Shown: positions 1 through 8,119 of the stretch, one piece after another | Layout of the letters: every line of letters begins with the position of its first letter | How positions within the stretch are numbered: position 1 is the first letter of the stretch | Source of the DNA: Terribacillus halophilus | Lineage (GTDB): Bacteria > Bacillota > Bacilli > Bacillales > Amphibacillaceae | Direction of reading: 5' to 3' | NCBI RefSeq assembly: GCF_900162685.1 | Contig: NZ_LT727827.1 | Coordinates: 186,001 to 250,000 of the forward strand | DNA: 64,000 nucleotides | Notes under the pieces: model-generated | The model's input: the letters and a program-made list of their open reading frames with translations, nothing else | The model's database searches: none | Told to the model about the DNA's origin: nothing | Translations under genes and position numbers: made by a program

Positions 1-39
1 AATTTTACCCATTTCTTCTCTTGTATAACGTTCAATCAT
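1..39 (-). CDS. purB: Adenylosuccinate lyase, N-terminal 13 codons only (cut by window edge)
   Basis: Only the first 13 codons lie in the window. They read [13 protein letters not shown], which matches the start of Bacillus PurB. The ATG (complement of 37-39) shares ATGA with the purK stop codon, the usual translational coupling in the purEKB part of the Bacillus pur operon. PurB makes fumarate and AICAR or AMP in purine synthesis. The rest of the gene lies left of the window. Confidence 0.85.
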   Translation of the reverse strand, partial: MIERYTREEMGKI

Positions 40-1163
40 GCCTTGTTTCCTCCTAGTGATCGTGTAAAGGCGTCGGTTGCATCCAGCAAGACCTCTCTTG
101 ACGTACCAACCATTGTTAAATGCCCCATCTTTCGTTTCGGCTTGGCTTCTTGTTTGCCGTAATCATGGAGATGAGCAAGCGGTTTGTCAGGAGATTGCCA
201 ATACTGGTCCAGCGCTTCTCCTAATAAATTTATCATAACAGCGGCCCCGATAAAATGGACCGGCAAAAGTGGCAGTCCGCAAATAGCGCGGATGTGCTGC
301 TCAAATTGCGATACCGTGCAAGCTTCAATCGTATAATGACCGGAATTATGCGGGCGAGGCGCCACTTCATTCATATACAATTGATTGCCAGCAACAAACA
401 TTTCGACGGTGAATGTGCCAACAACTCCCGCCGCCTCAGCCAGCTTGCCCGCTGCTGCACGAGCTTGCTCCGCTACTTCTTCCGGAATAGCGGCTGGCAC
501 AATTGTTCGAGACAGGATGTGTTCACGGTGCTCATTTTCGGCTACTGGGAAATAAGTAATTGCTCCATCTGTACCTCTTGTGAGCACAATGGATATTTCT
601 CTATCAAATGTCAGCCATGATTCGAGTATGCAGCGCCCATTTTTCCGGACAAATGCAGCCGCTTCTTGCAGATCATCCTTACTAGTCAGTTTTAGCTGCC
701 CTTTGCCATCGTATCCGCCGCGGCATGTTTTCACAACAGCCGGAAAACCAATGCTTCTAATTTCAGTCAGCAATTCTTTCTCCTCGTTTACAATTGCAAA
801 AGGAGCTGACGGCAGATGAAGATCCTTCATTAGATTCTTTTCATTCGCTCGGTCTCGGCTGATTTCCAAGAGCCGAGAACCTTGCGGAAGCTTCTCGGCT
901 TCTTCAAGTAATCTGGCTGCTTCCAAATCTACATTTTCGAATTCATAGGTGACAACATCACTGATGTTTGCAAGTTCTCGGATGGCGGTTAAATCATCAT
1001 AAGCCGCTTTAATATGGTTATCTGCTACTTGTGCTGTCGGACAATCGGGCGTTGGATCGAGGACAACGATTCGGTACCCCATATGTTTAGCAGCTGTGGC
1101 CATCATCCTTCCAAGCTGACCGCCGCCGAGAATGCCGATTGTTTTGCTATTATTTGGTCGCAA
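36..1163 (-). CDS. purK: N5-carboxyaminoimidazole ribonucleotide synthase
   Basis: ATP-grasp enzyme of purine synthesis that converts AIR, ATP and bicarbonate to N5-CAIR, the substrate of PurE. The 375 residues are close to the family length. An N-terminal Rossmann-like loop GGGQLGRMM lies near residues 13-21, the ATP-grasp glycine-rich segment RGGYDGKGQ near 148-156, and the C-terminal [12 protein letters not shown] motif near 265. The start is TTG, supported by GAGGA six bases upstream. The first codons overlap purE by 14 bp and the stop overlaps the purB ATG, so the three genes form one translationally coupled block under the guanine riboswitch upstream of purE. Confidence 0.95.
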   Translation of the reverse strand: MRPNNSKTIGILGGGQLGRMMATAAKHMGYRIVVLDPTPDCPTAQVADNHIKAAYDDLTAIRELANISDVVTYEFENVDLEAARLLEEAEKLPQGSRLLEISRDRANEKNLMKDLHLPSAPFAIVNEEKELLTEIRSIGFPAVVKTCRGGYDGKGQLKLTSKDDLQEAAAFVRKNGRCILESWLTFDREISIVLTRGTDGAITYFPVAENEHREHILSRTIVPAAIPEEVAEQARAAAGKLAEAAGVVGTFTVEMFVAGNQLYMNEVAPRPHNSGHYTIEACTVSQFEQHIRAICGLPLLPVHFIGAAVMINLLGEALDQYWQSPDKPLAHLHDYGKQEAKPKRKMGHLTMVGTSREVLLDATDAFTRSLGGNKA

Positions 1164-1641
1164 GCTGATTCCTCATTTCTGCAACTTGTTTCTTCATACT
1201 TTCCTGATAAGCAGCTAGTCGCTGGGCAATACGAAAATCATGGATACCGAGCATCTGTGCGGCTAGGATGCCTGCATTCTTTGCTCCAGCCTTACCAATG
1301 GCTACCGTCGCAACAGGTACGCCGCCAGGCATTTGAACAATCGAGAGAAGGGAATCCATGCCATCGAGCGCTTTCGTCTGAACTGGTACACCTATTACCG
1401 GCAATGTTGTCTTACTGGCCACCATTCCTGGCAAATGTGCTGCCCCGCCGGCTCCGGCAATGATTACCTTCAACCCTCTATCCCTGGCTGCTGCCGCATA
1501 ATCGAACATATCCTCCGGAGTACGGTGCGCTGATATCACTTCTTTTTCATAAGCGATGTCCAGCTCTTCCAATAGCTTGCACGAATGCTCCATCGTCTCC
1601 CAATCTGAGATGCTGCCCATGATGATTCCAATCTCCGCCAA
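1150..1641 (-). CDS. purE: N5-carboxyaminoimidazole ribonucleotide mutase
   Basis: Class I PurE, converting N5-CAIR (from PurK) to CAIR. The 163 residues match the usual size. The GSISDWETM phosphate-binding segment lies near residues 9-17, SAHRTPE with the conserved histidine near 37-43, and the [12 protein letters not shown] loop near 62-73. The start is TTG behind GAGGG with six bases of spacing, and there is no better ATG. It is the first gene of the pur operon, about 30 bp downstream of a transcription terminator that belongs to a guanine riboswitch, so expression should fall when guanine or hypoxanthine is plentiful. Confidence 0.95.
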   Translation of the reverse strand: MAEIGIIMGSISDWETMEHSCKLLEELDIAYEKEVISAHRTPEDMFDYAAAARDRGLKVIIAGAGGAAHLPGMVASKTTLPVIGVPVQTKALDGMDSLLSIVQMPGGVPVATVAIGKAGAKNAGILAAQMLGIHDFRIAQRLAAYQESMKKQVAEMRNQLATK

Positions 1642-1670
1642 TCCAATCCCTCTTTCCTCTTTTTTGCCGT

Positions 1671-1723
1671 AAAAAAAGCCTATTCACCCCTCCCGTAAAA
1701 TCAGAGAGAAGATGAATAGGCTA
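1671..1723 (-). terminator. Riboswitch-controlled terminator in the purE leader
   Basis: On the minus strand a long stem, GCCTATTCATCTTC pairing with GGGGTGAATAGGC, is followed by TTTTTTT. It sits between the purine aptamer and purE and is the expected OFF-state expression platform. Confidence 0.85.
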
Positions 1724-1782
1724 ACATTGCTGTAAGCTCATAATCATGCACACGTCCAGCCGATCTTCGGCTGTTCCATCTT

Positions 1783-1850
1783 CCCTCATAGTCCGCCATT
1801 TACGGTAGCAGGTAGAAACTTCCGGACCGTATCTCCGGAAATATATGAGG
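1783..1850 (-). promoter_or_regulatory. Guanine/hypoxanthine riboswitch aptamer (purE leader)
   Basis: Read on the minus strand, CCTCATATAT opens P1, TTTCCGGAGATACGGTCCGG gives P2/L2, GTTTCTACC is the invariant J2/3, the P3 arm follows with CCGTAAATGGCGG, and GACTATGAGGG closes P1. The base before the closing TAT is C, the specificity base of guanine-type rather than adenine-type purine riboswitches. The P1 arms CCTCAT/ATGAGG pair perfectly. It is followed by an intrinsic terminator ahead of purE. Confidence 0.93.
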
Positions 1851-1921
1851 TGTGATCTATAAATACAGCTAAGTTGCTGTACGATATTATCAAATCTAGC
1901 CGTGTCTTTCATGCATGTATT

Positions 1922-1967
1922 ATGATAACAATTTTGATACCTATCGTCAATGAGAAAATCGAACGAT
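1922..1967 (-). promoter_or_regulatory. pur operon promoter with PurR-box-like sequence
   Basis: On the minus strand TTGACG (1945-1950), a 17-bp spacer and TATCAT (1922-1927) make a good SigA promoter reading into the riboswitch. Just upstream, at 1955-1967, the plus strand reads AAAATCGAACGAT, 11 of 13 positions matching the PurBox consensus AWWWCCGAACWWT known from Bacillus subtilis. Dual PurR and riboswitch control is inferred. Confidence 0.7.
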
Positions 1968-1983
1968 GATCAAATCGTTATAT

Positions 1984-2202
1984 TTATTGTTCGGTTTTTA
2001 GAGGCTTTGCATCAAACATGACGCTCTTCCCAATCGGCTCTACCTTCTTTACGCCGTTTTCGGTTGTTTCACGGAAGATTGGTTCTTCTACTTTTCGAAC
2101 CGGCATATAGCCCTCCGCTTTTATACGGGCAAGGCAAGCATCGATTGACTCATTCTCACCAAGCTCAAACCGTTTCTTTGTTATCTTTTTTTGGTTTGCC
2201 AT
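1984..2202 (-). CDS. yebG: NETI-motif small protein YebG
   Basis: A 72-residue protein of the NETI family, named for the GENE(S/T)I segment seen here as GENESI near residues 15-20. It is charged, with no membrane segment. In B. subtilis yebG also sits between yebE and purE; its function is not known. Its start lies inside the end of yebE (38-bp overlap) and the Shine-Dalgarno candidate GGGAG is about 13 bases away, so translation is probably coupled to yebE. A shorter start cannot be excluded. Confidence 0.85.
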   Translation of the reverse strand: MANQKKITKKRFELGENESIDACLARIKAEGYMPVRKVEEPIFRETTENGVKKVEPIGKSVMFDAKPLKTEQ

Positions 2203-2743
2203 TTCGACGAATTCGCTCCCTTTTTACACTTTTAACCCAGAATCCGCCTGAGATTTGCCGCGGTTCGTAGGAGATAATAAATGCTTTTGGGTCAATCTCC
2301 TGAATCGTTTCATAAAGCTTGAGTTCATATTTTCGCGGTGTCAGAATCTGCATCGCCAGTCGGTCACCTTCCATGCCATATGCGAACCAGCTCGTAACCC
2401 CGTACCCTTTCTCACGAAGCTTCTTCGTAAACTCAATACTCGGATCGGAGGAAATAACGTTGGCGGTAACATAACCTAAAGCCAGCTTCTCTTCTATTTT
2501 CGAGCCGAGGACGACACCAATACCAAATCCGAGCGCATAAGCAATCAGATTCTGGATTTGGTCGAGATTGTTCAATACAAGTCCCAGACCAACTGTATAG
2601 ATTGTAACCTCAAACACACTGACAGTTGCGGAAATATAGCGACGTCCTTTTAATGTTAAGATAACACGCAACGTATTGAGGGTAACATACACAATATTCA
2701 CAACAAAGATGATAAGCACCATCACGAGTGGTATTTCTAACAA
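2165..2743 (-). CDS. yebE: UPF0316 membrane protein YebE (DUF5698/DUF2179)
   Basis: A 192-residue protein with about three N-terminal hydrophobic segments (roughly residues 4-25, 40-60 and 65-82), followed by a soluble DUF2179-type domain (about 90-175) with the typical [15 protein letters not shown] segment. This is the YebE/YitT-tail architecture; the soluble domain is often proposed to bind a small ligand, but no function is established. The start is TTG with an excellent AAGGAGG eight bases before it. Position next to yebG and the pur operon matches B. subtilis. Confidence 0.88.
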   Translation of the reverse strand: MLEIPLVMVLIIFVVNIVYVTLNTLRVILTLKGRRYISATVSVFEVTIYTVGLGLVLNNLDQIQNLIAYALGFGIGVVLGSKIEEKLALGYVTANVISSDPSIEFTKKLREKGYGVTSWFAYGMEGDRLAMQILTPRKYELKLYETIQEIDPKAFIISYEPRQISGGFWVKSVKRERIRRNGKPKKDNKETV

Positions 2744-2778
2744 ATTACTTCCTCCTTAAAGGCTATCACATACTGTAA

Positions 2779-3546
2779 TCAATAGCCGTATTGCTTGCGC
2801 TTGCGCCGAAACAAATGAATCGGGATAGCAATGAGAATAACTAGCGCCATAATGCTTGCTACAGCTGTAATGGCGGGAAAATTCTCTGCCCTGGCAGCGG
2901 CAATAGCTACATATGCCCAAATAAACACGAGCGGATAAATACTGTCGCGGAATATATGCATAAAGCTAATTGCTAAGATAGCCCCAATAATGATAAGAAT
3001 AATTGTCCAAACCTCACCGGACAACAGCCATCCATCTACATTATCGACGCCAAGTGATACAAATAGAATACCAACATTTAAGATGGTCGCAACAGATACC
3101 CAGCCAATATAAATGGAAAACGGAAATAAATCAAACTTTCCGCGGTCTGGGGATGTTGAAACAGATTGATACAAGACGATCAGCGATATAAGCAGCGCAG
3201 CCATTGGGATAATGGAAAGACTGAATAGCTGATAATGAAAACTGAACAACCAAGCGATATTGAAAATACAGCTGGCTACGAATGCACTTGCTGCTTTTCC
3301 ATACCATTCCTTTTCACGTGTCGACCGGAAAAACAGACGGATGATCCAAATAAAAACAAACAGATAAATAATCCCCCAAATACTAAATGCATAACCTGCT
3401 GGCTGAAACAGCACACCAAGCTGATCTGATAATTGCTGCATCGTTTTGCCTCCAAGCGGCAAGGCATTGGACAGGTAATTGACGACGATCACTGCGATGA
3501 ATGCAAGTAAGCTAATCCAAGCCAGCTTCACAGAGCGGTTACTCAT
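2779..3546 (-). CDS. TspO/MBR-like tryptophan-rich membrane protein
   Basis: A 255-residue polytopic membrane protein with about seven or eight hydrophobic helices. The segment FQPAGYAFSIWGIIYL near residues 47-62 and the many tryptophans resemble the long TspO/MBR-type (tryptophan-rich sensory) proteins of Bacillaceae. It is much longer than the 150-residue, five-helix TspO proper, so this is a family-level call only. Substrate and role are unknown. An upstream AGGAGGAAATT provides the ribosome binding site for the ATG. It ends 35 bp before yebE and may be cotranscribed with it. Confidence 0.55.
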   Translation of the reverse strand: MSNRSVKLAWISLLAFIAVIVVNYLSNALPLGGKTMQQLSDQLGVLFQPAGYAFSIWGIIYLFVFIWIIRLFFRSTREKEWYGKAASAFVASCIFNIAWLFSFHYQLFSLSIIPMAALLISLIVLYQSVSTSPDRGKFDLFPFSIYIGWVSVATILNVGILFVSLGVDNVDGWLLSGEVWTIILIIIGAILAISFMHIFRDSIYPLVFIWAYVAIAAARAENFPAITAVASIMALVILIAIPIHLFRRKRKQYGY

Positions 3547-3677
3547 GTAAATTTCCTCCTCCTCGCCTAAACAGACGATTCTAATCTCTCGTTAGTATAA
3601 TACAATTATACCCTCAAGCCTCGCAAACAACGCACAAAGGGAAAATCCTCCTAAGGAATTGTCATATTTCGCTATAA

Positions 3678-3708
3678 GAAAAGCCGCCCCAATTGGGACG
3701 GCTTTTAT
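3678..3708 (-). terminator. Terminator after pbuG
   Basis: An AAAGCCGTCCC/GGGGCGGCTTTT-type hairpin with U runs on both sides, directly after the pbuG stop. It would stop transcripts from either side. Confidence 0.85.
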
Positions 3709-5046
3709 TTATGCCAAGTAAATGAAATACAGAATGAATATCACGAACAGGAACCACATGACCGGATGAACTTCTTTGACACGACCTTTGACAAGCAATG
3801 TTAGCGGGTAGAAGATAAATCCAATTGCAATACCAGTTGCGATACTTGCTGTCAGCGGCATCATAAGGATCGTGAAGAATGCTGGTACAGCAAACTCTAT
3901 TTTATCCCATTCAATCTCTTTTAGAGAAGAACACATGAGCACCCCAACAACAATTAGAGCTGGTGCTGTTACTTCGTTCGTGATGACAGATAGCAGCGGG
4001 CTGAAGAACAATGCCAATAAGAAACAGATAGCTGTGACAACAGCTGTAAAGCCGCTTCTCCCTCCTGCACCTACGCCTGTCGTGGACTCTACATATGCCG
4101 TCGTATTCGATGTACCAATGATAGCACCAGCAACTGTTGCACCAGAATCGGCCAGCAACGCTTTCCCTGGATTCGGCAGCTTGCCATCTTTCATTAACCC
4201 TGCTTTAGTAGCTACTGCCACTAACGTACCAGCAGTATCAAAGAAATCAACAAACAAGAATGTCAGGATAACCGTCAGCATTTGGATGGTGAAAATATCA
4301 CCAAAATGGTCGAATGCTGCACCGAATGTAGGCGCTAGACTAGGTACACTACCAACAACGTCATTAACTGCAGTTGGCGGAGCAATCAATCCAGCAATCA
4401 TACCAGCAGCCGCTGTAATCAGCATCCCGATGAAGATTGCTGCACGTAATCCTTTTACCATTAAAAGAGCTGTTACAAAAACGCCAAAGATTGTTAACAG
4501 AACTGGACCGCTTGTAATATCGCCAAGCGCTACAACTGTATCCTCACTTGCAACTACTAAGTTCGCATTTTTCAAACCAATGAATGCGATAAAAAGACCA
4601 ATACCGGCACCCATCGCTAATTTTAAATTCGGCGGAATTGCATTGATTAGCAATTCACGCAGTCCGGAAAGAGACAGAACCATGAAAATTACACCGGAAG
4701 CAAATACACCAGCCAATGCAGTTTCCCAAGGGATTTGATAAGTTAGGACAACTGTGAATGCGAAGAAAGCATTCAATCCCATACCTGGCGCCAGTGCAAT
4801 CGGCAACTTAGCAAAAAGACCCATAATCAGTGTACCAATTGCGGAAGCAATCGCTGTTGCTGTAAAGATAGCACCTGGGTCCATACGGCCGGAACCAGGC
4901 AGCGCATTATCTGGAATGCCTTGCAAAGAAAGAACATTTGGATTAACGAACAAAATGTATGCCATCGCCAAAAATGTTGTTACGCCGGCAATGATCTCCG
5001 TCCGGTAAGAAGTGTTCAATTCGTCAAAGCGGAAAAAACGTTTCAT
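3709..5046 (-). CDS. pbuG: Hypoxanthine/guanine permease
   Basis: A 445-residue NCS2/AzgA-type purine permease of the cytoplasmic membrane with about 12-14 hydrophobic segments. The N-terminus MKRFFRFDELNTSYRTEI and the motifs NAFFAFTVVLTYQ (near 87-99) and DFFDTAGTLVAVATKAG (near 263-279) are those of the PbuG/AzgA family. A strong AGGAGG precedes the ATG. Transcription starts at its own SigA promoter and passes a guanine riboswitch with terminator, so uptake of hypoxanthine and guanine is repressed by its substrates. Symbol pbuG is chosen over pbuO from the chromosomal position near guaA and yebE. Confidence 0.9.
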   Translation of the reverse strand: MKRFFRFDELNTSYRTEIIAGVTTFLAMAYILFVNPNVLSLQGIPDNALPGSGRMDPGAIFTATAIASAIGTLIMGLFAKLPIALAPGMGLNAFFAFTVVLTYQIPWETALAGVFASGVIFMVLSLSGLRELLINAIPPNLKLAMGAGIGLFIAFIGLKNANLVVASEDTVVALGDITSGPVLLTIFGVFVTALLMVKGLRAAIFIGMLITAAAGMIAGLIAPPTAVNDVVGSVPSLAPTFGAAFDHFGDIFTIQMLTVILTFLFVDFFDTAGTLVAVATKAGLMKDGKLPNPGKALLADSGATVAGAIIGTSNTTAYVESTTGVGAGGRSGFTAVVTAICFLLALFFSPLLSVITNEVTAPALIVVGVLMCSSLKEIEWDKIEFAVPAFFTILMMPLTASIATGIAIGFIFYPLTLLVKGRVKEVHPVMWFLFVIFILYFIYLA

Positions 5047-5100
5047 AGCTTGTTACTCCTCCTGTTGCTTCGTTGGGGGGTCAGGATAAGCTTTCAAATA

Positions 5101-5135
5101 AAAAACACTTCTGCCCAAAGAGCAAGAAGCGTTTC
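5101..5135 (-). terminator. Riboswitch-controlled terminator in the pbuG leader
   Basis: On the minus strand AACGCTTCTTGCTC pairs with GGCAGAAGTGTT followed by TTTTT. It lies between the purine aptamer and pbuG. Confidence 0.85.
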
Positions 5136-5178
5136 TTATCTACACCACATCTGCGTATGTAACTCAGATCGAAATGTC

Positions 5179-5246
5179 AGCGTAGTCAGGTTAATGACGG
5201 TAACCTGGTAGAAACTCATGGGCCATATTCCCAAAATTATACGAAG
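5179..5246 (-). promoter_or_regulatory. Guanine/hypoxanthine riboswitch aptamer (pbuG leader)
   Basis: On the minus strand TTCGTATAAT opens P1, the P2/L2 arm is TTGGGAATATGGCCCA, the invariant GTTTCTACC follows, then the P3 arm with ACCGTCATTAACCT, and GACTACG closes. The specificity base is C (guanine class). P1 is weaker than in the purE aptamer. Confidence 0.92.
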
Positions 5247-5275
5247 ACGAAAAATATAAGTATTATTACTATTTC

Positions 5276-5305
5276 ACTATAAAAGCAACTTACTCGATTC
5301 GTCAA
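5276..5305 (-). promoter_or_regulatory. pbuG promoter
   Basis: Minus-strand TTGACG (5300-5305), an 18-bp spacer and TATAGT (5276-5281), about 30 bp upstream of the aptamer. No clear PurBox is seen here. Confidence 0.7.
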
Positions 5306-5359
5306 TGTTTTTTCAGTAATTGGACCTAAATATAGTATTAGTAATCGTTTCCAAGTTAT

Positions 5360-6871
5360 TCAGCTGATAGTCGATTGCATTTTTTTAGAAGTGGTGTTTG
5401 TAAAATATGCTTGAATAATAGCATGATCAGAATGCGGAATTGCTTCCCCTTTTACGAGCTGGGCACCGTTGATTTGTCCGCTTGTCAGCAGGACAATGTC
5501 ACCTTCTCCGCTAAGATCAAGTGCAAGCCGCACTGCCTCTTTTCTTGTTTCTGCGGTAGATACAGGTTGCTTACTGGAAAAACCGTCACAAACTGCTTTA
5601 ATAACATCTTTTGGATTATTATAGCCTGGATGATCAACAGATACGACAATCTCATCTGCTCTGCCTTCCACTGTCTGTGCCATTTTTGGCATTTTAGCAA
5701 AGTCTCGAATGCCGATTCCCATAATCATGACAATCAGACGTCGATGCGGAATTGCATTTACAGCAATAAGCAGTTGATCCAAAGCCACTGGTGTATGCGC
5801 GTAGTCGAGAATAATTTTTCTTTCGCCATACTCCTCGATCACTTCAAATCGTCCTTCAGGGCTTTCAATCGTCTCCGATGTCTCTACAATAGCTTCGATA
5901 TCATATCCAAGCTGGATAGCTGTGCATATTGCAGACAGCAGGTTAGCGACATTGTATTGGCCGAAAATCGGCGCGTGCGCTGGGTAGACTTTTCCGCCTA
6001 TCACCAGCTCGAAATGCGTTCCATGCGCATCTGTGTGAAGTTGCTGTGCAATTACATCTGCCTTACTTTCTGGATTCAAACTGTAGGTCATCAAGTCACC
6101 TGAATAGCTATTCAAGATATCTTGAGCCATCCCCTCATCGTCCAGATTTACAACTGCGCTTTTTGCCTGCTGGAACAGCTTTAATTTTGCACGTTTATAA
6201 TTTTCAAATGTTTCATGAAACTCCAGATGTTCGGGTGACAGATTTGTATGAATTGCCACATCAAATGTCATGGCAGCTGTGCGCTTTTGATCGAGCGCAA
6301 TGGAAGTTGCCTCCATCACAACAGCTTTTTCTCCATCAGTCTCAAGCTTTTGGAACAACGCATGCAAATCAGCTGATTCAGGCGTCGTTGGTGTACTTTT
6401 GAAGAAATCAATTTTTTCTTTTGATGTAATGATGCCGCAGGTTCCAATGGAAGTTGTCTTTAATTGGAGCTGATTCAGCAAAGAATGAACGTAAGCCGCG
6501 ACTGTTGTCTTGCCATTTGTCCCCGTCACTCCAACTGTGGTGAGCTTTTCCCAAGCATTAGCAGACAGCAGTACCGCCATCTGGGCCATTGCCAGCCTGG
6601 CATCTTCTACAGCTAGGAATGTACGGTCTTCATGCTGAAGGTAGTGTGCCTTCAAAAGATCTTCATCGGTGCCGACAATCACAGAAGCGCCTTGAGCAAG
6701 CACATCCTCTATGTAGGCGTGTCCATCATGGTTGGTACCTTTCACACAAACAAACACATCATTGTTTGTGACCTGACGTGAATCAAAACGCACAAGATTG
6801 GCAATTGTATTAGACGCACCATAAATGCGCTTAAAGTGGACTTTATTTTGTTTCATCATGTTGATTATCAT
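5360..6871 (-). CDS. Divergent MurE-like Mur ligase paralogue
   Basis: A 503-residue three-domain Mur ligase. The P-loop GVTGTNGKTT (near 114-123), TTPESADLHALF, GRFEVIEEYG and DYAHTP motifs place it with MurE (UDP-MurNAc-tripeptide synthetases). Several MurE signatures are changed: the DNPR amino-acid selection motif is replaced by DHPG (in SVDHPGYNNP), the usual S-S-H-A-L box reads ATSIAL, and the C-terminal GKGHE motif reads SGQING. It may therefore add a different residue or act on a different nucleotide substrate. It is alone, not in a dcw cluster. The N-terminus has three nearby starts (MIINMM), so the exact start is uncertain by a few codons. Confidence 0.75.
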   Translation of the reverse strand: MIINMMKQNKVHFKRIYGASNTIANLVRFDSRQVTNNDVFVCVKGTNHDGHAYIEDVLAQGASVIVGTDEDLLKAHYLQHEDRTFLAVEDARLAMAQMAVLLSANAWEKLTTVGVTGTNGKTTVAAYVHSLLNQLQLKTTSIGTCGIITSKEKIDFFKSTPTTPESADLHALFQKLETDGEKAVVMEATSIALDQKRTAAMTFDVAIHTNLSPEHLEFHETFENYKRAKLKLFQQAKSAVVNLDDEGMAQDILNSYSGDLMTYSLNPESKADVIAQQLHTDAHGTHFELVIGGKVYPAHAPIFGQYNVANLLSAICTAIQLGYDIEAIVETSETIESPEGRFEVIEEYGERKIILDYAHTPVALDQLLIAVNAIPHRRLIVMIMGIGIRDFAKMPKMAQTVEGRADEIVVSVDHPGYNNPKDVIKAVCDGFSSKQPVSTAETRKEAVRLALDLSGEGDIVLLTSGQINGAQLVKGEAIPHSDHAIIQAYFTNTTSKKMQSTIS

Positions 6872-7050
6872 GGTTACCCCCCGTATTTCCGGTCCAAGTG
6901 TTTTCTTTGTTTACCCGAAATGCAGGACGCTTATACCACGTACACGAAAATCAAACAGCAAGTCCTATAAATTTACCAATTCCGCCCATTGCCATCCTTT
7001 CTGTACTTTGTTTTAATGTAAACATGTTAGATTAAAGGTGTTGACAGAAA

Positions 7051-8100
7051 GTGAAGAAACCTATTATCGGCAACCGCGTCATTAAGACGGGCATTGCCGT
7101 ATTTTTTACTGCATTATTATGTGAGTTCGTACAAATAACACCGGCATTTGCAGTGGTTGCCGCGATTGTTACGATTGAACCGACCATTCATGCATCTATT
7201 CAAAAAGGATTAATTCGTTTACCTGCCAGTATGATCGGAGCAGCATTTGCCGTATTATCCATCTATCTATTCGGTGCTTCTCCGCTGACCTATACGGCAG
7301 CGGCTTTTTTGACGATTGTCGTCTGTTACAAGTTGAAGCTGCATGCTGGCTTAATTGTAGCGACCATAACTGCTGTTGCCATGATTGACGTAACCCATAC
7401 TAGTCTATGGATAGACTTCTTAGCGCGGCTAGGAGGCAGTGTGATTGGAATTGTTATTTCGACTATCGTAAATATGGTGATACTGCCGCCTGACTATCTT
7501 AAAAAATCACGCCAGCAGCTGGAAGTGGTCATCAACCATACCAATCAGCTCCTAGACGATTTTATTGCTATCAGAATCAAACAAACAGAAGGCAGCCATC
7601 CTGCGCTTGTACTGACGAAATCCTTTCAAAAGCTGACAGAAGAGCGGCTGCGTCTGGAGCAATATATTCAGCAGCAGCAAAGTGAAATGCGCTATCATCT
7701 TCCTAACTCTGAAATCAAAGCGATTCTGGAAGAAGAATCTGCCGAAGCACGACAGCTGACACTCATTCACTATCATCTGTGGAACTTAATCCACGCTGGC
7801 CGAAGCGGCAAACAATTGCATTGGAATAAGGAGCAGCGTGATTACTACATTTTGGCCGCCGAAGCTGTACAGCAAAACCTACTTCGCTGGACAAGTACAG
7901 GTTGTGCAATAAACAATAAGCCATTTCAAGATTTGTTCCGGCTGTACTGGAGTATTGAAATACCAGAAAACCCAGAAGAAGCGTATTTTCCGATTGAAAG
8001 CATCTACTTGTATGAACTGTTATCGATTAACCAGCTGATTGAGGAACAGCAAAGCGGAAATACGCATTTACCACAAAAAAAGGCCGTGCTATCGGATTGA
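7051..8100 (+). CDS. Aromatic acid exporter family membrane protein (ArAE_1/DUF939)
   Basis: A 349-residue protein with about six N-terminal membrane segments (residues 10-150) followed by a long soluble helical C-terminus rich in glutamine and glutamate, the layout of the ArAE_1/DUF939 family (YgaE/YqjA-like) in Bacillus. Related proteins in other phyla export aromatic acids; the substrate here is unknown. The start is GTG with AAAGGTG about nine bases upstream. It is the only plus-strand gene among the purine genes and diverges from the MurE-like gene. Confidence 0.75.
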   Translation: MKKPIIGNRVIKTGIAVFFTALLCEFVQITPAFAVVAAIVTIEPTIHASIQKGLIRLPASMIGAAFAVLSIYLFGASPLTYTAAAFLTIVVCYKLKLHAGLIVATITAVAMIDVTHTSLWIDFLARLGGSVIGIVISTIVNMVILPPDYLKKSRQQLEVVINHTNQLLDDFIAIRIKQTEGSHPALVLTKSFQKLTEERLRLEQYIQQQQSEMRYHLPNSEIKAILEEESAEARQLTLIHYHLWNLIHAGRSGKQLHWNKEQRDYYILAAEAVQQNLLRWTSTGCAINNKPFQDLFRLYWSIEIPENPEEAYFPIESIYLYELLSINQLIEEQQSGNTHLPQKKAVLSD

Positions 8101-8116
8101 TAGCACGGCCCTTTTT
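8086..8116. terminator. Bidirectional terminator between the exporter gene and guaA
   Basis: GGCCGTGCTATC and GATAGCACGGCC form a perfect 12-bp stem with A/T runs on both flanks, serving the two convergent genes. Confidence 0.92.
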
Positions 8117-8119
8117 CTA

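Noticed and set aside
3872-4738. 288-codon plus-strand frame opposite pbuG
   Set aside because: It is entirely antisense to a clear permease gene, has low-complexity composition and no ribosome binding site.
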